DNA of 9,352 bases from Lachnospiraceae bacterium (GTDB taxonomy: Bacteria; Bacillota; Clostridia; Lachnospirales; Lachnospiraceae): the NCBI GenBank assembly GCA_017476305.1, contig JAFVAA010000099.1, positions 1 to 9,352 of the forward strand, in the 5' to 3' direction. The notes below the pieces were generated by a model. The model was not told where the DNA came from. It did no database searches and was given only the letters and a program-made list of their open reading frames with translations. Positions 5,040-9,352 of the stretch are shown here, piece after piece; the first letter of the stretch is position 1, and every line of letters starts with the position of its first letter. The position numbers and the translations under genes are program-made.

Positions 5040-6860
5040 ATGAAACGAGAAGATATCAGAAATATTGCCATCATTGCACACGTAGATCACGGAAAGACGA
5101 CTTTGGTGGATGAGCTTTTAAAACAGAGCGGGGTATTCCGTGCAAATCAGGAGGTGGCAGAAAGAGTCATGGATTCCGGTGACATTGAGCGTGAAAGAGG
5201 AATCACGATCCTTTCAAAAAATACAGCCATTACCTATAAAGACACAAAAATCAATATCATCGATACACCCGGACATGCCGACTTTGGCGGCGAGGTAGAA
5301 CGTGTCTTAAAAATGGTCAATGGCGTCATTTTAGTGGTAGATGCCTTTGAAGGAGCGATGCCGCAGACAAAGTTCGTGTTAAAAAAGGCACTGGAGCTAG
5401 ATCTCCCTGTCATCGTCTGTATCAATAAAATCGACCGTCCGGAGGCACGTTCCGAGGAAGTGATCGATGAAATTTTAGAGCTTTTTATCGATCTGGATGC
5501 GAATGAGGAGCAGCTTGACTGCCCGTTCATCTTCGCTTCTGCCAGAGATGGAATCGCCTCCTATAAAATGGAGGAACCGGGAAAGGATATGACTCCGCTT
5601 TTCGATACCATCTTAGACTATATTCCGGCTCCGGAGGGAGATCCGGAAGCCTCTGCACAGATTTTAATCAGCACCATCGACTACAATGAATATGTCGGAC
5701 GAATCGGTGTCGGAAAGGTAGACAATGGTACGATCAAAGTGAACCAGGAGGCTGTCATCGTCAATGCGCATGATCCGGAGAAAAACCAGAAGGTAAAAAT
5801 CAGTAAGCTCTATGAATTTGATGGTCTGGAAAAGGTAGAGGTAAGTGAGGCAAGTATCGGTTCCATCGTCGCCATCTCCGGAATAGCAGATATTCATATC
5901 GGAGATACCATCTGCTCACCGGAAAATCCGGTAGCGATTCCATTCCAGAAAATTTCTGAGCCGACGATTTCCATGGATTTCATGGTAAATGACAGTCCCC
6001 TCGCCGGAAAAGAGGGCAAATTCGTCACCTCCCGCCATTTAAGGGAACGGCTTTTCAGTGAATTAAATTCCGACGTGAGCCTGCGTGTCGAAGAAACGGA
6101 CAGCATGGATGTCTTTAAGGTATCCGGCAGAGGCGAACTGCATCTCTCCGTTTTAATCGAAAATATGCGCAGAGAGGGCTATGAATTTGCAGTGAGTAAG
6201 GCTGAGGTTCTGTATAAGACCGATGAAAAGGGACATAAGCTGGAGCCGATGGAGCGCGCCTATGTCGATGTGCCGGAGGAGTTTTCCGGCAGCGTGATTG
6301 AAAAGCTTTCAAACCGTAAGGGCGAGCTGCAGGGCATGACACCGATGGGCGGCGGTTCTACGAGACTGGAGTTTTTGATTCCATCGAGAGGACTGATCGG
6401 ATACCGTGGGGAATTTCTGACCGATACGAAGGGAAATGGTGTCATCAATACTGTTTTCGAGGACTATGCAGAATATAAAGGCGATATCGCTTACCGAAAG
6501 CAGGGCTCCCTGATTGCTTTCGAATCCGGCGAAACAGTGACCTATGGTCTTTTCAATGCACAGGACAGGGGAACGCTTTTTGTAGGACCGGGCGAAAAGG
6601 TCTATGCCGGTATGGTCATCGGACAGAATGGAAAGACAGACGATATCGAACTGAATGTCTGCAAAACCAAGCACCTGACCAATACCCGCTCCTCCAGTGC
6701 CGACGAAGCACTAAAGCTCACTCCGCCAAAGATTTTAAGCTTAGAGGAGGCACTCGAATTTATCGACACGGACGAGCTTTTAGAAATCACACCGGAAAAT
6801 TTGAGAATCCGGAAAAAGATTTTAGATTCGACACAGAGATACCGGGCAAATAAAAAATAA
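5040..6860 (+). CDS. typA: Translational GTPase TypA/BipA
   Basis: TypA (BipA) is a ribosome-associated GTPase of the EF-G/LepA class, acting in large-subunit assembly and in growth under cold or other stress. At 606 residues it has the normal family length. All GTPase boxes are visible: AHVDHGKT (13-20), switch I RERGITIL (51-58), DTPGHADF (75-82), NKID (129-132) and SAR (167-169). A beta-barrel domain follows (about 205-295), then EF-G-like domains III and V, with SRGLIGYRGEFLTDTKGNG in the latter. The TypA-specific C-terminal domain includes NGKTDDIELNVCKTKHLTN and a RSSSADEA segment, which separates it from LepA and EF-G. The ATG has GGAGGG eight bases upstream. It is monocistronic: its own promoter is upstream, a strong terminator starts 20 bases after the stop, and the downstream gene is convergent. 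Nothing in the protein looks damaged. Confidence 0.98.
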   Translation: MKREDIRNIAIIAHVDHGKTTLVDELLKQSGVFRANQEVAERVMDSGDIERERGITILSKNTAITYKDTKINIIDTPGHADFGGEVERVLKMVNGVILVVDAFEGAMPQTKFVLKKALELDLPVIVCINKIDRPEARSEEVIDEILELFIDLDANEEQLDCPFIFASARDGIASYKMEEPGKDMTPLFDTILDYIPAPEGDPEASAQILISTIDYNEYVGRIGVGKVDNGTIKVNQEAVIVNAHDPEKNQKVKISKLYEFDGLEKVEVSEASIGSIVAISGIADIHIGDTICSPENPVAIPFQKISEPTISMDFMVNDSPLAGKEGKFVTSRHLRERLFSELNSDVSLRVEETDSMDVFKVSGRGELHLSVLIENMRREGYEFAVSKAEVLYKTDEKGHKLEPMERAYVDVPEEFSGSVIEKLSNRKGELQGMTPMGGGSTRLEFLIPSRGLIGYRGEFLTDTKGNGVINTVFEDYAEYKGDIAYRKQGSLIAFESGETVTYGLFNAQDRGTLFVGPGEKVYAGMVIGQNGKTDDIELNVCKTKHLTNTRSSSADEALKLTPPKILSLEEALEFIDTDELLEITPENLRIRKKILDSTQRYRANKK

Positions 6861-6879
6861 GCGGAAGAAAAGGGTTCAG

Positions 6880-6934
6880 AAAACCGGACCGGCACGGGAT
6901 GATACAGTTTTCATCCTGTGCCGGTCCGGTTTTT
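6880..6934 (+). terminator. Strong rho-independent terminator of typA, possibly bidirectional
   Basis: A stem of about 23 bp pairs 6880-6902 with 6911-6933, with a single G-U pair, around the 8-base loop TACAGTTT, and ends in TTTTT at 6930-6934. The lower half is very GC-rich (ACCGGACCGGCAC). It lies 20 bases after the typA stop. Read on the minus strand the stem is followed by TTTTC, so it may also stop transcripts of the convergent lipoprotein gene, which ends about 80 bases away. Confidence 0.94.
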
Positions 6935-7014
6935 ATATGATGAAACCATCTTCTCACATCACAACAGGCTCTAAACCCTGCAGTTCTTCCTCCTCATTTA
7001 CAAATCCACACAGT

Positions 7015-8862
7015 TTACTTCCAGGTCGCCATATAGTACGTATCACCGTCTCCCCACCAGTTTTCCATGCGTTCTTCCGGTATCTTTTTCCCATTTTTAT
7101 AAAAAGTAAAGTCATCCTCCTTTCCAAGCATCTGAAAAACTGCCTGCTCAAACTCTCCTTCCTTTTCTTTCGGATACTGTATCTGGAAATACTGTGTCTC
7201 CAGACCTTCATTTTTACGAAGATCTATAGAAAACCATCCCAAACGATTCATCTGTCCTATATCAAAATACTTTGAAGCAAGCCCATAGACCTCCCCTCCC
7301 TCCGGATGCAAAATCAGATCATTGCCATCCAAATCCAGAAAAAGGTCTGGTGTCCCCGTCTGTAAGGTATTTACCATAACGGCACCAAAAAGCATATTCT
7401 CTGTCTTTTCCTTCCCGATCCAGTCCTTTATCGTCGTTACAGTATGCGGACAGTCCTTTACCTTCTTCTTTTTTCCATCCCATTCATAAAGTGTAAATTC
7501 CTTTTTTTCCGTAAGTACCGGCAGAAGCTTTTCAAGCACCTCTGCCTCCTCTTTCTTTAGGCTCGCCTCATATTTCTCCCAGTCCATCCGGTCGAAATAT
7601 ACGCAAAACGATGTTGAAAGTGCATTTTTCGTTTCTTTATCCAGCTCGAACAGCCCGTCAGATGGCTGGGAATCCAGAGGACACGCTAAAGCAATCGACT
7701 GGAGATAGTAAGACTTATCATCCTGTAAATGATACATCCAGTCATAATCTGTACGCTTTTTCTCTGCATCTGTCGTACAGAAAATGAGCTGTAAGCTCCC
7801 TTCTTCCGAAAGATATATTTCATCCAAATGCCACTGATCATCCCGATAATTCCATCCACTGCCCTCTTCGGTCCAGCGATTCCAAATCTCCTTTATTTTT
7901 TCATCGAAAGCTCCTTCTGAAAGATACTCCCTTAACTCTCCACCCTGGTAATACTCCACCTGATGTCCGTTTGAAAAGAAAAAGGCTTTGGAATCATATG
8001 CAGAAAAAAAGGTCTCATCATATTTCCCCTCTTTAAGCAGCGTCAGTTCATGTGTATTTCTATCAGAAAAATAAAGGCTTGTCTGTACATGCGGATTCTC
8101 CTGCTTTCCTTCCTCCTTTTGCTTCACTGCACGTAAAAAACCACCTTCCTCTGTTACACCGCACCAGTAACAGTAACTCATTTCGGAAAGCTTATCAGGA
8201 ATCCCTTCTACATCGAGCCACTGCTCCTTTTCCATATCGTAAATCCGAAAGCAGTCCGCCGCATCCTTTGTATCTAAGGAAACAGTTCCTAAAGAATTTA
8301 AATTCACATAGAGCAAAGAATCCATCACATATAACCCTGACAAGTCTTCCATTTTCAGCACACATTTTTCTTCATCAAAAAGAAGCTCATCATACCCGTC
8401 CGTCTTTTTAACAGGTACACGCCAAAGCTCTCCCTTTCCATATTTTTCTTTTTCCGGATCGTATTGATAAAAACAGTGGTAGTAAAGGGCTTCATCTGTC
8501 ACATAGGATACCGCACGAATCTCAGCATCATTCTTCTCTAACTGAATCGTTTTTTCTCCCTCTTTTCCAAATACACTCTGATACACATATCCCCACCGGT
8601 CCTCCATGTCGTTGGTATAGGTATTCGTACTGTTTCGAAAGCTGTAGCCATCCCCCTTTTCGGCACCCTTTGAAAAACCATCCCATAAGTCTTTCTCCGG
8701 CACAGCACTTTCCACACGGTCCTCCCCCTCAGGAATCGTCTCTGACGCTTCCCCGGAAGGAACCTTTTCCTCTCCCTCTCTGCCTGTCTGACACCCCGCC
8801 AGCAGAACAGTTATCAACAAAACCCATATCCTGTAGAGTCCCTTAAATTTTCCTTTACTCAT
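7015..8862 (-). CDS. Large lipoprotein of unknown function
   Basis: This 615-residue protein begins with a basic n-region (SKGKFKG), a hydrophobic stretch (residues 9-21) and the lipobox LAGC, with C24 as the lipidation site. A charged, low-complexity linker follows to about residue 60. It should be anchored to the outer face of the cytoplasmic membrane. I recognise no catalytic family. Residues 90-310 are rich in short aromatic strand-like units (YVYQSVFG, ALYYHCFYQYDP, SLLYVNLNS, TSLYFSDRN), compatible with a beta-propeller or similar all-beta sensor fold. Residues 505-545 read PDLFLDLDGNDLILHPEGGEVYG in two parts, with D510, D512 and D515 in a DxDGxD loop resembling calcium-binding or FG-GAP-like repeats; this is inference. 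The ATG has GGGGGAG upstream. The gene stands alone, convergent with typA. Its promoter has paired direct repeats upstream, which suggests control by a two-component system. Confidence 0.9.
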   Translation of the reverse strand: MSKGKFKGLYRIWVLLITVLLAGCQTGREGEEKVPSGEASETIPEGEDRVESAVPEKDLWDGFSKGAEKGDGYSFRNSTNTYTNDMEDRWGYVYQSVFGKEGEKTIQLEKNDAEIRAVSYVTDEALYYHCFYQYDPEKEKYGKGELWRVPVKKTDGYDELLFDEEKCVLKMEDLSGLYVMDSLLYVNLNSLGTVSLDTKDAADCFRIYDMEKEQWLDVEGIPDKLSEMSYCYWCGVTEEGGFLRAVKQKEEGKQENPHVQTSLYFSDRNTHELTLLKEGKYDETFFSAYDSKAFFFSNGHQVEYYQGGELREYLSEGAFDEKIKEIWNRWTEEGSGWNYRDDQWHLDEIYLSEEGSLQLIFCTTDAEKKRTDYDWMYHLQDDKSYYLQSIALACPLDSQPSDGLFELDKETKNALSTSFCVYFDRMDWEKYEASLKKEEAEVLEKLLPVLTEKKEFTLYEWDGKKKKVKDCPHTVTTIKDWIGKEKTENMLFGAVMVNTLQTGTPDLFLDLDGNDLILHPEGGEVYGLASKYFDIGQMNRLGWFSIDLRKNEGLETQYFQIQYPKEKEGEFEQAVFQMLGKEDDFTFYKNGKKIPEERMENWWGDGDTYYMATWK

Positions 8863-8930
8863 ACGCTTCTCCCCCGATTATAATGATTAGCGATAATATT
8901 TGCCTGGTTTATGGTTTATTTCTTCAACCC

Positions 8931-8959
8931 ATAATATCAGATATACTTTATTCTGTCAA
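8931..8959 (-). promoter_or_regulatory. Near-consensus promoter of the lipoprotein gene
   Basis: On the minus strand a perfect TTGACA (8954-8959) is followed after 17 bases by TATTAT (8931-8936, 5/6 match), itself preceded by TGA, an extended -10 motif. The predicted leader is about 60 bases. A perfect TATAAT at 8959-8964 overlaps the -35 by one base; it lacks a good -35 of its own but has the direct repeats of 8974-8994 at that position. It could therefore be an activator-dependent second promoter. Confidence 0.7.
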
Positions 8960-8973
8960 TTATACTGCTCTGT

Positions 8974-8994
8974 TACCATTCACCTACCATTCAC
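8974..8994 (-). promoter_or_regulatory. Tandem 10-base direct repeats upstream of the lipoprotein promoter (probable response-regulator site)
   Basis: TACCATTCAC occurs twice, at 8974-8983 and 8985-8994, with one base between, so the period is 11 bases. On the minus strand this reads GTGAATGGTA twice, ending 14 bases upstream of the -35, about -50 to -70 from the predicted start. Direct repeats spaced 11 bases, about one helical turn, are typical of OmpR/PhoB-family response-regulator sites (family knowledge). The pair is also bracketed by GTTAC (8972-8976) and GTAAC (8996-9000). The cognate regulator is not in the window. Confidence 0.55.
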
Positions 8995-9000
8995 AGTAAC

Positions 9001-9352
9001 TTAATGTCAAAATTTTGTTTATCTGCGAGTTATGTCCTTCTCGGTCAGTCTATTGAGCTTTCTGTTTGTAAGCTTTGTATCTACGGTTTCGACAGAAAGC
9101 ACGCTGCCCTTTGGTGAATTTGTTGATAAAGACATTTGTTTTCGAACAGCTTGAAGGGAATACCCGATAACGTATATTCACATTTTCTGCTTCAAAAACT
9201 AATGTGTAAAAGCTGCCGCCGGAACTTCGGGAGAGGCGATTTGTGACATGGTTCGTAAAAATTTAGCAGGTCGGATTTACGACGAATACAGCCCCGGAGC
9301 ACTGTCTGAGCAGATTGCCCTATGATTTTCAGGGCAATCTGTGAGTTTGCGG
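9001..9352. other. Gene-free right end with four successive stem-loops
   Basis: No convincing gene was found. Four inverted repeats with perfect arms follow one another: GCTTTCTGT/ACAGAAAGC (9057-9065 and 9092-9100), CACATT/AATGTG (9179-9184 and 9201-9206), TCGTAAA/TTTACGA (9253-9259 and 9276-9282), and CAGATTGCCCT/AGGGCAATCTG (9311-9321 and 9331-9341). Short frames exist on both strands: a 40-residue plus-strand frame (9032-9154), a 38-residue minus-strand frame (9019-9135) that largely overlaps it, and a 25-residue plus-strand frame (9248-9325). None has a well-placed ribosome binding site. By eye the stretch from about 9215 is GC-richer than the lipoprotein leader beside it. It could be a structured RNA, a multicopy repeat or the edge of a mobile element. 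Confidence 0.5.
9311..9341. repeat. 11-bp perfect hairpin at the right end
   Basis: CAGATTGCCCT and AGGGCAATCTG are exact reverse complements around the 9-base loop ATGATTTTC. The strength and short loop suggest an RNA hairpin, but no T-run follows on either strand, so a standard terminator is not supported. It overlaps the end of the short frame at 9248-9325. Confidence 0.65.

Noticed and set aside
6954..7014. Minus-strand frame continuing past the lipoprotein stop, with a GGAGGA motif at about 6987-6995
   Set aside because: No start codon lies at a useful distance from the motif, and the out-of-frame tail overlaps the lipoprotein gene. There is no evidence for a frameshift or extra gene.
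6937..7275. Plus-strand frame after the typA terminator
   Set aside because: It starts just after a strong terminator, has no promoter or ribosome binding site, and is antisense to the lipoprotein gene; it is a shadow frame.
9032..9154. 40-residue plus-strand frame as a small protein gene
   Set aside because: The bases are largely shared with a 38-residue minus-strand frame, there is no ribosome binding site, and a 9-bp inverted repeat lies inside it; coding is not supported.
9248..9325. 25-residue plus-strand frame, possibly the tail of a mobile-element protein
   Set aside because: The frame is open upstream only to about 9200, no ribosome binding site is well placed, and I cannot assign it to a family, so it is described as part of the right-end region only.

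Overview
The window looks like chromosomal DNA from a low-to-moderate GC Gram-positive anaerobe. The best guess is the Lachnospiraceae (Clostridium cluster XIVa), which is an inference. The support is strong AGGAGG-type ribosome binding sites before every gene, sigma-A type promoters, a CBS/DRTGG-containing manganese pyrophosphatase, a tandem OB-fold single-strand DNA-binding protein, and a large lipoprotein with a Gram-positive style lipobox. No rRNA, tRNA, CRISPR array, transposase or recombinase gene was recognised.

Layout from left to right. Bases 1-4794 carry five genes on the minus strand. In transcription order they are a family II inorganic pyrophosphatase (3130-4794), a tandem OB-fold SSB-like protein (2196-2834), a short CobO/BtuR-like P-loop protein (1582-2079), dapA (553-1446) and dapB (473 to beyond the left edge). 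The gaps between them are 79-295 bases and hold candidate promoters and near-perfect inverted repeats, so the genes look like several linked transcription units rather than one tight operon. dapA and dapB encode the two consecutive steps from aspartate semialdehyde to tetrahydrodipicolinate, for lysine and diaminopimelate synthesis. Bases 4795-5039 form a divergent promoter region. typA (bipA), a ribosome-associated translational GTPase, is on the plus strand at 5040-6860 and ends in a very strong hairpin terminator. That hairpin lies between typA and a convergent minus-strand gene (7015-8862) for a 615-residue lipoprotein of unknown function. The lipoprotein gene has the best promoter in the window, preceded by two perfect 10-base direct repeats spaced 11 bases apart, the pattern expected for an OmpR/PhoB-type response regulator.

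The last 350 bases or so (about 9000-9352) hold no convincing gene. They contain four successive stem-loops with perfect arms of 6-11 bp and several short open frames on both strands. This is the least explained part of the window and could be a structured RNA, a multicopy repeat, or the edge of a mobile element.

Apart from dapA-dapB, the genes share housekeeping themes (cell-wall and lysine precursors, pyrophosphate removal, DNA binding, translation stress) and need not act together. I found no clear new multi-gene system. The observations most worth following are the structured right end, the paired direct repeats before the lipoprotein gene, the short CobO-like protein, and the palindrome-rich leaders of the SSB-like and CobO-like genes.
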